A model generated the notes under the pieces. The model saw only the letters and a list, made by a program, of their open reading frames with translations. It had not been told where the DNA came from and made no database searches. A program made the translations under genes and the position numbers. Below, piece after piece: positions 1 to 5,670 of a DNA stretch of 6,650 nucleotides; positions within the stretch are counted from its first letter, which is position 1; the number at the start of each line of letters is the position of its first letter. This DNA is from Deltaproteobacteria bacterium (GTDB lineage Bacteria; Desulfobacterota; GWC2-55-46; JAUVFY01): assembly GCA_030594025.1 (NCBI GenBank), contig JAUVFY010000069.1, positions 1 through 6,650 on the forward strand, read 5' to 3'.

Positions 1-394
1 AAAAGAGGGTGTGGATATAAGGCTCTATAACGTAATCTACAACCTCGTCGACGATATTAAAAACGCCATGGAGGGCCTGCTTGAGCCCGTTATAAGCGAG
101 GAAACACTCGGCAGGGCGGAGGTGAGGGAGGTCTTCAGGGTATCCAAGGTCGGAAACGTGGCCGGCTCCTACGTAACCGACGGTAAGATTGCAAGAGGCG
201 CCAAGATCCGCCTTCTAAGGGACAACGTTGTCATATTTGAAGGGGACCTTGCCTCTTTAAAGAGGTTCAAGGAAGACGCAAAAGAGGTTGCCACGGGTTA
301 CGAGTGCGGCATCTCCATAGCGGGGTATAACGATATCAAGGCCGGCGACGTGATAGAGGCTTATACACTGAAGCAGGTTGCCGCAAAATTATAA
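1..394 (+). CDS. infB: Translation initiation factor IF-2, C-terminal fragment (5' end outside window)
   Basis: This is the last 130 codons of IF2, the GTPase that brings initiator fMet-tRNA to the 30S subunit and promotes subunit joining. The reading frame is open from base 2 at the window edge, so the GTG at 11 is an internal valine codon and not a start. The visible part covers the end of domain III and the whole C-terminal beta-barrel domain IV that contacts the fMet-tRNA acceptor end. Family landmarks are the helix reading IYNLVDDIKNAMEGLLEP, then the barrel signature AEVREVFRVSKVGNVAGSYV, RLLRDNVVIFEGDLASLKRF and the late ECGI..YNDIKAGDVIE motif. It ends with TAA at 392-394, which forms the foot of a hairpin. 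The G domain and N-terminal region lie upstream and cannot be judged. Assignment is firm; translation factor paralogues lack this C-terminal signature. Confidence 0.98.
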   Translation, partial: KEGVDIRLYNVIYNLVDDIKNAMEGLLEPVISEETLGRAEVREVFRVSKVGNVAGSYVTDGKIARGAKIRLLRDNVVIFEGDLASLKRFKEDAKEVATGYECGISIAGYNDIKAGDVIEAYTLKQVAAKL

Positions 395-416
395 GGGACA
401 CTACCGGGTCCTTTAT
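391..416 (+). promoter_or_regulatory. Nine-pair hairpin on the infB stop codon, just before the ylxP-like start
   Basis: Bases 391-399 (ATAAGGGAC) pair with 408-416 (GTCCTTTAT) to give a 9-bp stem with one G-T wobble (395/412) and an 8-nt loop. The stem contains the infB TAA and ends 5 nt before the next ATG at 422, where a ribosome binding site would normally sit. No Shine-Dalgarno sequence is visible there. The downstream arm carries only three consecutive T and no T-tract follows, so it is a poor intrinsic terminator. It could be a processing site, a weak attenuator, or a device tying translation of the next gene to ribosomes ending infB. The pairing is seen directly; the role is inferred. 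Confidence 0.3.
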
Positions 417-421
417 CTGCA

Positions 422-709
422 ATGGTAGTCGGTGTCTGTCATATCGGCCTTCTCATCCACGACAACCGCTCGCTTAAGGGTAAGAGGCAAATCTTAAAGA
501 AGGTTCTGGAGAGGGTCAAAAACCGTTTTAACGTATCCGTTGCAGAGGTCGGCAGCCATGAGCTCTGGCAGAGGGCGGAGATAGGGCTTACGGCCGTGGG
601 AAACGACGGCGCCTTTGTGAATTCCCTGCTCGACAGGGTGCTGGATTTTATAGAAGACTTGCATATAGTCGAAATTACCGACCACGACATTGAGCTTATA
701 AACTACTGA
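422..709 (+). CDS. ylxP: DUF503 / YlxP-like small protein
   Basis: A 95-residue protein of the DUF503 family (YlxP in Bacillus), a small alpha/beta protein commonly encoded between infB and rbfA. The match rests on the N-terminal strand MVVGVCHIGLLI, the block SLKGKRQILKKVLERVKNRF at residues 17-36, the family signature NVSVAEV at 37-43, and LWQRAEIGLTAVGND at 48-62. There is no signal peptide or membrane segment, so it should be cytoplasmic. Its biochemical role is not established; its place in the cluster suggests a link to ribosome maturation, which is inference. The ATG at 422 gives the usual family N-terminus, but no Shine-Dalgarno sequence precedes it, and a hairpin occupies 391-416. 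It may therefore depend on translational coupling to infB. Length is normal for the family. Confidence 0.93.
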   Translation: MVVGVCHIGLLIHDNRSLKGKRQILKKVLERVKNRFNVSVAEVGSHELWQRAEIGLTAVGNDGAFVNSLLDRVLDFIEDLHIVEITDHDIELINY

Positions 710-757
710 GGCTCGGGCTGAAAGCGGTTTCTCTCAAGCGGCGGAAGGGGACTGGTT

Positions 758-1111
758 ATGGACTACAAACGCTCCGACAGGGTCGGGGACCTTGTCAAAG
801 AAGAGATAGCTTCCATGATACAGCGTGGAGAGATAAAGGACCCGAGGATAGGCTTTGTTACGATTACAAAAGTGGGCATGAGAAGGGACTTAAAGCATGC
901 GAAGGTCTTTTTCAGCATGCTGGGAACTCCAGAGGAAAGACGCAAGAGCAACGCGGGACTTAACAGTGCAAGCGGTTACATACGCAGAGTCCTTGCAAAA
1001 CGGCTTAAATTGAAGCAAATCCCCACGATAGTGTTCGAGTTTGACGAATCCATAGAGTACTCGAGCCACATCGAAAAGGTCATAAAGGACCTTAAAAAGG
1101 AAAGCGCGTAG
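758..1111 (+). CDS. rbfA: 30S ribosome-binding factor A
   Basis: RbfA, 117 residues, is a single type-II KH-fold protein that binds the immature 30S subunit and helps the 16S rRNA 5' end and decoding-centre region mature. Visible family features are the start R..RVGDLVKEEIASMIQ (residues 5-22), KDPRIGFVTITKV (27-39), the DLKHAKVFFS strand (44-53), and the AxG interhelical kink A71-S72-G73 that replaces the GxxG of ordinary KH domains. A C-terminal IPTIVFEFDESIEYSSHIE block (88-106) follows. The start is well supported: GGAAGGGG at 743-750 lies 7 nt before the ATG. The gene sits 48 nt after the ylxP-like gene and only 2 nt before nrnA, so it is surely co-transcribed. Length is typical, lacking the longer C-terminal tail of the E. 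coli protein. Confidence 0.97.
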   Translation: MDYKRSDRVGDLVKEEIASMIQRGEIKDPRIGFVTITKVGMRRDLKHAKVFFSMLGTPEERRKSNAGLNSASGYIRRVLAKRLKLKQIPTIVFEFDESIEYSSHIEKVIKDLKKESA

Positions 1112-1113
1112 GT

Positions 1114-2103
1114 ATGACCAGGAAGTTCGCACCGGTAGTAGAGAAGATAAAACAAGGAAAAAGGTTCATGGTCATCTCTCATGTGAATCCCGAGGGAGAT
1201 GCGGTTGGCTCTCTACTGGGCCTCGCTAGTGCCTTAAGAACTTTGGGAAAAGACGTCGTCGCCTACTCCGCCGACCTCATCCCGGACCCCTTCGGATTCC
1301 TCCCCGGGGCAGACACGGTCGTTAGAAGCCTGGAAGGCGAGGCCCCCTTTGATGTGACCTTTGCCGTGGACTGCGGCCAGCTGTCGAGGCTGGGCCATGA
1401 GTTTCTGGCCTTTGAAAAATGGGGTATACTGATAAATATCGACCACCACGTAAGCAATGACAACTTCGGGGACATAAACGTCGTAGATCCCGAGGCGAGC
1501 GCCGCCGCGGAGTTGGTCTTCGACCTCTTAAAAGAGGCGGGGATCAATATAACCCCGGACATCGCTACTAACCTTTACGTGGGGATACATACCGATACGG
1601 GTTCCTTCCGCTACTCTTCGGCCACGCCGGAGTCCCTGGAAAAGGCGGGGGAGCTGGTAAGGCTCGGGGCGGACCCGAGGAAGATAGCAGTGCGCGTTTA
1701 TGAGAGCTATCCCGCAAAGAAGTTAAAACTCCTGGGCAAGGTCCTTAACACGCTGGAGCTGGTCAGAGACGGGCTCGACGGCAAGGTCGCAACGGTTGTT
1801 GCGAGCCAGGATATGATGGAAAGCGTTGGCGCTGGGAAGGGGGATGTAGACGGTTTTGTAAACTATGCGAGGTCCATAGAAGGGGTGGAGGTGGGTGTGC
1901 TCTTGAGGGAATGCAGCCCCCGGGATTACAAGATAAGCCTCAGATCCAAAGGGGATATAGACGTTTCCTCCGTGGCCCAGTCCTTCGGAGGAGGTGGGCA
2001 TAAAAATGCCGCCGGTTGTAATGTCCAGGGTACTCTGGAAGAGGTAAAGAAAAAGGTCATCGATGCCCTGAGGGACAAGATTTCAACTAAAGAGAAACTA
2101 TGA
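1114..2103 (+). CDS. nrnA: Bifunctional oligoribonuclease / pAp phosphatase NrnA (DHH/DHHA1 family)
   Basis: NrnA, 329 residues, is a cytoplasmic metal-dependent phosphoesterase. Characterised relatives degrade RNA dinucleotides and other nano-RNAs, and several also dephosphorylate 3'-phosphoadenosine 5'-phosphate. The N-terminal DHH domain shows motif I H23-V-N-P-E-G-D-A-V-G-S33, motif II D86-C-G, motif III D110-H111-H112 and motif IV TDTGSFRY (160-167, with D161). The C-terminal DHHA1 domain ends in the substrate-binding glycine loop GGGGHKNAAGC (292-302). One oddity is glutamate 27 where motif I more often has aspartate. The ATG lies 2 nt after the rbfA stop; AAGGA at 1097-1101 inside rbfA is a possible, rather distant, ribosome binding site. 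Its TGA overlaps the truB ATG, implying coupled translation. NrnA is the usual functional replacement for Orn, and its neighbour PNPase generates substrates for it. Which of the two activities dominates cannot be told from sequence. Confidence 0.95.
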   Translation: MTRKFAPVVEKIKQGKRFMVISHVNPEGDAVGSLLGLASALRTLGKDVVAYSADLIPDPFGFLPGADTVVRSLEGEAPFDVTFAVDCGQLSRLGHEFLAFEKWGILINIDHHVSNDNFGDINVVDPEASAAAELVFDLLKEAGINITPDIATNLYVGIHTDTGSFRYSSATPESLEKAGELVRLGADPRKIAVRVYESYPAKKLKLLGKVLNTLELVRDGLDGKVATVVASQDMMESVGAGKGDVDGFVNYARSIEGVEVGVLLRECSPRDYKISLRSKGDIDVSSVAQSFGGGGHKNAAGCNVQGTLEEVKKKVIDALRDKISTKEKL

Positions 2104-2978
2104 ACGGCGTTATCGTGATAGATAAGCCTGCGGGCATTACATCCCACGACGTTGTGGCCAGGGTTAAGAGGGTCCTTCGTGCAAAAAAGGTGGGACACCT
2201 GGGCATCCTTGACCCCATCGCAACTGGAGTACTGCCGCTGGTTATAAACAATGCGACAAAGCTTGCACGTTTCCTCGAAGGCGAGCGCAAGGAGTATATG
2301 GCCACGATGAAGCTCGGCGAGGAAACGGATACCTATGACGCAGAGGGAAGTATAATAAACAGGGGTGATTTTACCTCCTTGACCGGCGGCGACATCGCGA
2401 GTGCTTTGAATGGTTTTACGGGCCGCATAAAGCAGGTCCCTCCCATGTACTCCGCCGTGAAACTCGGGGGCACCCCGCTTTACAAGCTCGCAAGAAAGGG
2501 TATCGTCGTGGACAGGCCGCCCAAGGAGGTGGAGATTTACAGCATAGAAGTGGTAAAGGTCGAACCACCCTATGTTGAGTTATACGTTAAATGTTCCAGG
2601 GGGACCTATCTGAGAACCCTTTGCCACGACGCGGGAAGAACGCTCGGTTGCGGCGCCCACCTCGCTTCGTTAAACCGCACCAGGAGCGGCCCCTTCTCAA
2701 TAGAGGAGTCGGTAAGCCTGTCTTCCGATAAGGAGACACTTGTAAGGAGGCTTTTAACCGTTGAAAAACTCTTGAGCAGATTCAAGCCTGTTAATGTGAG
2801 CAGGGAAGAAGCGCTCAGGATAAAAAGGGGGAATGTGCCGGAATTGAACGGCACCGGCTCCTTTTCTTCTTCCCTGTGCGATGGAGAGATGGTAAGATTT
2901 GTGTATAAAGAAGCCCTTCTGGCCCTCGCATGCTATAGCGGTAGGGACACCTTTAAATTGGAAAAGGTTTTTAATTAA
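2100..2978 (+). CDS. truB: tRNA pseudouridine-55 synthase TruB
   Basis: TruB, 292 residues, converts U55 in the T-loop of most tRNAs to pseudouridine. The catalytic block is GHLGILDPIATGVLP (32-46), with nucleophile D38 corresponding to E. coli D48 and H33 to H43. Further landmarks are KEYMATMKLGEETDTYDAEG (64-83, containing the conserved Y66), VPPMYSAVKLGGTPLYKLAR (113-132), GTYLRTLCHDAG (168-179, with conserved R172) and GAHLASLNRTRSGPF (185-199). The C-terminal third, from about residue 228, fits the small PUA-like TruB C domain, with weaker conservation. Isoleucine 36 between G and LDP is unusual, since Thr or Ala is normal there. Translation probably begins by stop-start coupling through the ATGA overlap with nrnA, because only a weak GAG lies upstream. 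The protein is slightly shorter than the E. coli enzyme. No ribF follows, unlike many clusters. Confidence 0.97.
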   Translation: MNGVIVIDKPAGITSHDVVARVKRVLRAKKVGHLGILDPIATGVLPLVINNATKLARFLEGERKEYMATMKLGEETDTYDAEGSIINRGDFTSLTGGDIASALNGFTGRIKQVPPMYSAVKLGGTPLYKLARKGIVVDRPPKEVEIYSIEVVKVEPPYVELYVKCSRGTYLRTLCHDAGRTLGCGAHLASLNRTRSGPFSIEESVSLSSDKETLVRRLLTVEKLLSRFKPVNVSREEALRIKRGNVPELNGTGSFSSSLCDGEMVRFVYKEALLALACYSGRDTFKLEKVFN

Positions 2979-2990
2979 TGCGCTTGCGGC

Positions 2991-3001
2991 AAAGGAGGTG
3001 A
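2991..3001 (+). promoter_or_regulatory. Very strong Shine-Dalgarno sequence of rpsO
   Basis: AAAGGAGGTGA is complementary to the 3' end of 16S rRNA over essentially the whole anti-Shine-Dalgarno region, and lies 7 nt before the ATG at 3009. It is by far the best ribosome binding site in the window and fits the high expression expected of a ribosomal protein. Only 30 nt separate truB from rpsO, so there is little room for the larger autoregulatory mRNA structures known upstream of rpsO in other bacteria, unless they extend into the truB coding end. Confidence 0.9.
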
Positions 3002-3008
3002 ACTTAGG

Positions 3009-3275
3009 ATGCTCACACCCGAGGTAAAGAGTAAGGTAGTTAAAAAGTTCGAGACCCATGAAGGAGATACCGGTTCCCCTGAGGTCCAGGTAGCACTTAT
3101 GAGCGAGAGGATAAACAACCTCGATTCCCACTTCAAGGTCCATAAAAAAGACCACCATTCAAGAAGGGGGCTGCTTAAGCTCGTGGGACATAGAAGAAGG
3201 CTTCTTGACTACCTCAAGAGAAAAGACGTGGAACGTTACACGGGCCTCATTAAAGAGCTGGGGTTAAGAAGGTAG
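3009..3275 (+). CDS. rpsO: 30S ribosomal protein S15
   Basis: S15, 88 residues, is a primary 16S rRNA-binding protein. It sits on the three-way junction of helices 20-22 in the central domain and also contributes to an intersubunit bridge. The sequence is near consensus along its full length: H17-E-G-D-T-G-S-P-E-V-Q-V-A-L30 with the rRNA-contacting T21, G22 and Q27, then HFKVHKKDHHSRRGLLKLVG (41-60) with H41, D48 and S51, and the C-terminal RRRLLDYLKRKDVERY and LGLRR. The start is fixed by an excellent Shine-Dalgarno at 2991-3001. It follows truB by 30 nt and precedes pnp by 266 nt, as in the classic rpsO-pnp pairing. S15 represses its own mRNA in several bacteria through leader structures that imitate the rRNA site; nothing here can confirm that. 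Confidence 0.99.
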   Translation: MLTPEVKSKVVKKFETHEGDTGSPEVQVALMSERINNLDSHFKVHKKDHHSRRGLLKLVGHRRRLLDYLKRKDVERYTGLIKELGLRR

Positions 3276-3347
3276 CCACCCGTGGCGGGAAAGTTCCCTA
3301 AGCTTACCCCCGGTGTGGCTTTACGTGTAACCCCACGGATGGGGTCG

Positions 3348-3374
3348 CCCGCCGTTCGTGGCAGGGTGATTTTT
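3348..3374 (+). terminator. Possible intrinsic terminator or attenuator downstream of rpsO
   Basis: CCCGCC at 3348-3353 pairs with GGCAGGG at 3360-3366, leaving A3363 bulged and a 6-nt loop GTTCGT. TGATTTTT follows, with five consecutive T at 3370-3374. The stem is short but all G-C. The bulge and the three non-T bases before the run weaken it, so partial readthrough would be expected, which fits a gene order in which pnp is normally co-transcribed with rpsO. E. coli has an intrinsic terminator at the same place in its rpsO-pnp operon, which makes the location plausible. The hairpin is seen; termination is inferred. Confidence 0.38.
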
Positions 3375-3394
3375 AACGCTGTCGTTTCGGTGAA

Positions 3395-3468
3395 CTTGAA
3401 ATTCGGCCCTTGAGGCTTACGAGCCGGTTATGCCGCCAGAGGCGTATAAACTTACCATCAAATTCAAG
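3395..3468 (+). promoter_or_regulatory. Possible branched RNA structure in the pnp leader
   Basis: CTTGAAATT (3395-3403) pairs with AATTCAAG (3461-3468) as eight base pairs with one bulged A. Between the arms are two hairpins: CGGC/GCCG (3404-3407 with 3423-3426), or alternatively the tetraloop hairpin GGCT-TACG-AGCC at 3414-3425, and CGCC-AGA-GGCG at 3434-3444. Together they make a three-way-junction-like element about 75 nt before the pnp start. In E. coli the pnp leader forms stem-loops cut by RNase III, after which PNPase represses its own mRNA; an analogous role is conceivable. The element was found by eye and could be chance. Confidence 0.3.
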
Positions 3469-3541
3469 ATAAGCCTTCTCGTGGATGAGATGGGGTTTAT
3501 AAATAATAAAAAGGAAAACAAAATAGGAGAAAAAAGAGGAA

Positions 3542-5635
3542 ATGAGTAAACTTTACGAGATAGATTACGCCGGAAGGCCGCTCACCATAGAGATAGGAAA
3601 AATGGCGAAACAGTCAAACGGCTCGTGCACCGTAAGGTACGGCGACACAGTAGTTCTTGTTACGGCCTGTCGGGCGAGCGAGGCTTCGGTGGGGCTCGAT
3701 TTCTTACCCCTTACCGTAAATTACACTGAGATGACCTATGCCGCGGGTAAGATACCTGGCGGTTTTTTCAAGCGTGAGGGCAGACCCAGTGAGAAGGAGG
3801 TGCTTAGTTCCAGGCTCATAGACAGGCCCCTGAGACCCTTGTTTGAAGAAGGCTATTATCATGAAACCCAGGTCATCGCAACAGTCATGTCTGTGGACCA
3901 TGAAAACGACCCCGACCTGGCCGCAACCATCGGCGCTTCGGTGGCCCTCGGCATCTCCGATATACCCTTTGAAGGCCCCATAGCGGCGGTAAGGGTGGGG
4001 AGCCTTGACGGAAAGCTAGTTTGTAACCCGGGCCTCAAAGAGCAGAAAGCAAGCGAGATAGACCTTTTGGTAGCAGGCACTGAGAACGCAATAATAATGG
4101 TCGAGGGGGGCGCACGCTTCGCCTCGGAGGATTATCTGCTCGAGGCTCTGGCATTTGCCCAGGACTCCATGAAAGAGATTATCGAGTTGCAGAAAAGGAT
4201 TATAAGCGAGGTCGGGGTGCCCAAGATCGAGGTGGAAACACCCCAGCCGGACGAGGGACTTACCTCCCGGGTCAAGCAGATTTCAGAGGAAAGACTCGCG
4301 AAAGCCCTGAGGATACCCGAAAAGCAGGAACGCTACGCCGAGCTAGACAGTATAAAAAACGGACTCGCCGAAACGCTCCTACCCGAGTTTGAAGACAAGG
4401 AGAAGGAGATAAAGCACATATTCAGCGACCTCAAGTACGATATAATTAGGCAGACCGTCTTAAAAGAAAAACTCCGGGTCGACGGCAGGGGCCCCAAGGA
4501 CATAAGGGAGATAACCTGTGATGTGGGGCTACTACCCAGGACCCACGGTTCAGCCCTTTTCACAAGGGGAGAAACACAGGCAATGGTGGCCACCACACTC
4601 GGCACCTCGGAGGACGAGCAGAAAATAGACGCCCTTTCTGGCTGGGAGTACAAGTCCTTTATGCTCCACTATAACTTCCCCCCATTCTGTGTCGGTGAGG
4701 TCAAGTTCCTGAGGGGTCCCGGAAGAAGGGAGATAGGACACGGCTCCCTGGCCGAGAGGGCCGTATCAAAGGTGCTGCCCCCCGACGGGGATTTCCCTTA
4801 TACCATAAGGGTTGTCTCCGACATACTCGAGTCCAACGGTTCTTCTTCAATGGCCACCGTTTGCGGCGCATCGCTATCGCTCATGGATGCGGGGGTCCCG
4901 GTTAAGGGCCACGTTGCGGGTATTGCGATGGGGCTTGTAAAGACCGGTGACGATTACGTCATACTTTCCGATATACTCGGTGACGAGGACCACTTAGGAG
5001 ACATGGACTTCAAGGTGGCCGGCACGGCCGATGGGGTTACGGCGCTTCAGATGGATATAAAGATCGGAGGGGTTACCAGGGAGATCATGAAGGAGGCTTT
5101 GTACCAGGCAAGAGAGGGCAGGCTCCTGATACTTAAAAAGATGGAGGAGGCCATAGCGGCCCCCAGGAGCGAGATCTCCGAATACGCACCGAGGATTTTG
5201 ACCATATACGTCAAGCAGGAGAGGATAAAGGACGTTATAGGCCCGGGCGGAAAGAATATAAAGGGCATCGTTCTGGAGACGGGTGTTAAGATAGACATCG
5301 ACGACAGCGGCAAGGTGGACATAGCCTCCGTTGACGAAGAGGCGGCTAAGAAGGCCATCGCAATGGTAAGGCAACTCACTCAGGAAGCCGAGGTCGGCAA
5401 GCTCTACATGGGCACGGTAAAAAAGATTACCGACTTCGGCGCCTTTGTGGAGATATTCCCGGGCACCGACGGCCTCGTACATATTTCCCAGCTCGCCCCT
5501 GAGAGGGTAAAAAGCGTAAGGGATGTACTGAAGGAAGGCGACGAGGTCCTGGTGAAGGTCATCGAGGTCGACAGGGCCGGTAAGATCAGGCTCTCAAGGA
5601 AAGAGGCCCTGGGCGAGACCCTGCCCCAGGCATAA
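3542..5635 (+). CDS. pnp: Polyribonucleotide nucleotidyltransferase (PNPase)
   Basis: PNPase, 697 residues, degrades RNA 3' to 5' by phosphorolysis and can run in reverse to add tails; it works as a trimer and often with the degradosome. Domain order is complete: first RNase PH core (about 10-140, with FFKREGRPSE), helical linker (about 145-300), second catalytic RNase PH core (about 312-540), KH (about 552-611, GPGG at 567-570) and S1 (about 619-685, ITDFGAFVEI). By alignment with E. coli, a constant offset of three places the phosphate and catalytic residues at R395, R396, H400, S435, D483, D489 and K491, all present. ATG 3542 gives the normal N-terminus; AGGAG at 3525-3529 is 12 nt upstream, while a closer GAGGA ends 1 nt before the ATG. 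Slightly shorter than E. coli PNPase, as in many phyla. ATA and AGG codons are conspicuously frequent. Confidence 0.99.
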   Translation: MSKLYEIDYAGRPLTIEIGKMAKQSNGSCTVRYGDTVVLVTACRASEASVGLDFLPLTVNYTEMTYAAGKIPGGFFKREGRPSEKEVLSSRLIDRPLRPLFEEGYYHETQVIATVMSVDHENDPDLAATIGASVALGISDIPFEGPIAAVRVGSLDGKLVCNPGLKEQKASEIDLLVAGTENAIIMVEGGARFASEDYLLEALAFAQDSMKEIIELQKRIISEVGVPKIEVETPQPDEGLTSRVKQISEERLAKALRIPEKQERYAELDSIKNGLAETLLPEFEDKEKEIKHIFSDLKYDIIRQTVLKEKLRVDGRGPKDIREITCDVGLLPRTHGSALFTRGETQAMVATTLGTSEDEQKIDALSGWEYKSFMLHYNFPPFCVGEVKFLRGPGRREIGHGSLAERAVSKVLPPDGDFPYTIRVVSDILESNGSSSMATVCGASLSLMDAGVPVKGHVAGIAMGLVKTGDDYVILSDILGDEDHLGDMDFKVAGTADGVTALQMDIKIGGVTREIMKEALYQAREGRLLILKKMEEAIAAPRSEISEYAPRILTIYVKQERIKDVIGPGGKNIKGIVLETGVKIDIDDSGKVDIASVDEEAAKKAIAMVRQLTQEAEVGKLYMGTVKKITDFGAFVEIFPGTDGLVHISQLAPERVKSVRDVLKEGDEVLVKVIEVDRAGKIRLSRKEALGETLPQA

Positions 5636-5670
5636 ACAATCCGTCTTTCTTCCCGATTCACTTGTAATCT

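Larger units (their letters stand above)
3276..3541 (+). other. 266-nt structured spacer between rpsO and pnp, no supported gene
   Basis: This is the only long gap in the window. Its first two thirds are GC-rich and crowded with short complementary arms: GCCAC/GTGGC (3275-3279 with 3282-3286), GGGA/TCCC (3287-3290 with 3295-3298), GTGG/CCAC (3315-3318 with 3333-3336), a terminator-like hairpin at 3348-3366, and a branched element at 3395-3468. CCCC at 3331-3334 could instead pair with GGGG at 3341-3344, so some folds exclude each other. The last 45 nt are A-rich and look unstructured; AGGAG at 3525-3529 is the likely pnp ribosome binding site. TATAAAT at 3498-3504 resembles a -10 box, but only a poor -35 candidate lies upstream. 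I do not recognise a known riboswitch, tRNA or small RNA. Two short open frames are present but not supported as genes. Confidence 0.6.

Noticed and set aside
11..13. GTG as a start codon for a separate short protein
   Set aside because: The frame is open upstream to the window edge (Lys-Glu-Gly at 2-10) and the sequence is the continuous IF2 C-terminus, so this GTG is an internal valine.
2979..3008. Missing ribF or a deletion between truB and rpsO
   Set aside because: ribF is often found here but is located elsewhere in many genomes. The 30-nt junction with a strong rpsO ribosome binding site looks intact, so there is no sign of a deletion.
2754..3158. A 134-codon open frame on the - strand across the truB end and rpsO
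   Set aside because: It runs antisense to two well-supported genes and their ribosome binding site, with no recognisable protein features.
3345..3366. T-arm-like GTTCG in the rpsO-pnp spacer as part of a tRNA
   Set aside because: The flanking bases do not form a 5-bp T-stem around a 7-nt loop, and no acceptor, D or anticodon arm can be placed around it on either strand.
3463..3507. Sigma-70 promoter for pnp (TATAAAT at 3498-3504)
   Set aside because: The -10-like sequence lies in an A/T-rich stretch where such matches arise easily. The best -35 candidate at proper spacing (TTCTCG, 3476-3481) agrees with consensus at only three of six positions.
4994..5482. A 162-codon open frame on the - strand inside pnp
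   Set aside because: It lies wholly within the fully conserved PNPase catalytic, KH and S1 coding region, and its predicted protein shows no recognisable family. It is explained by the codon composition of pnp.
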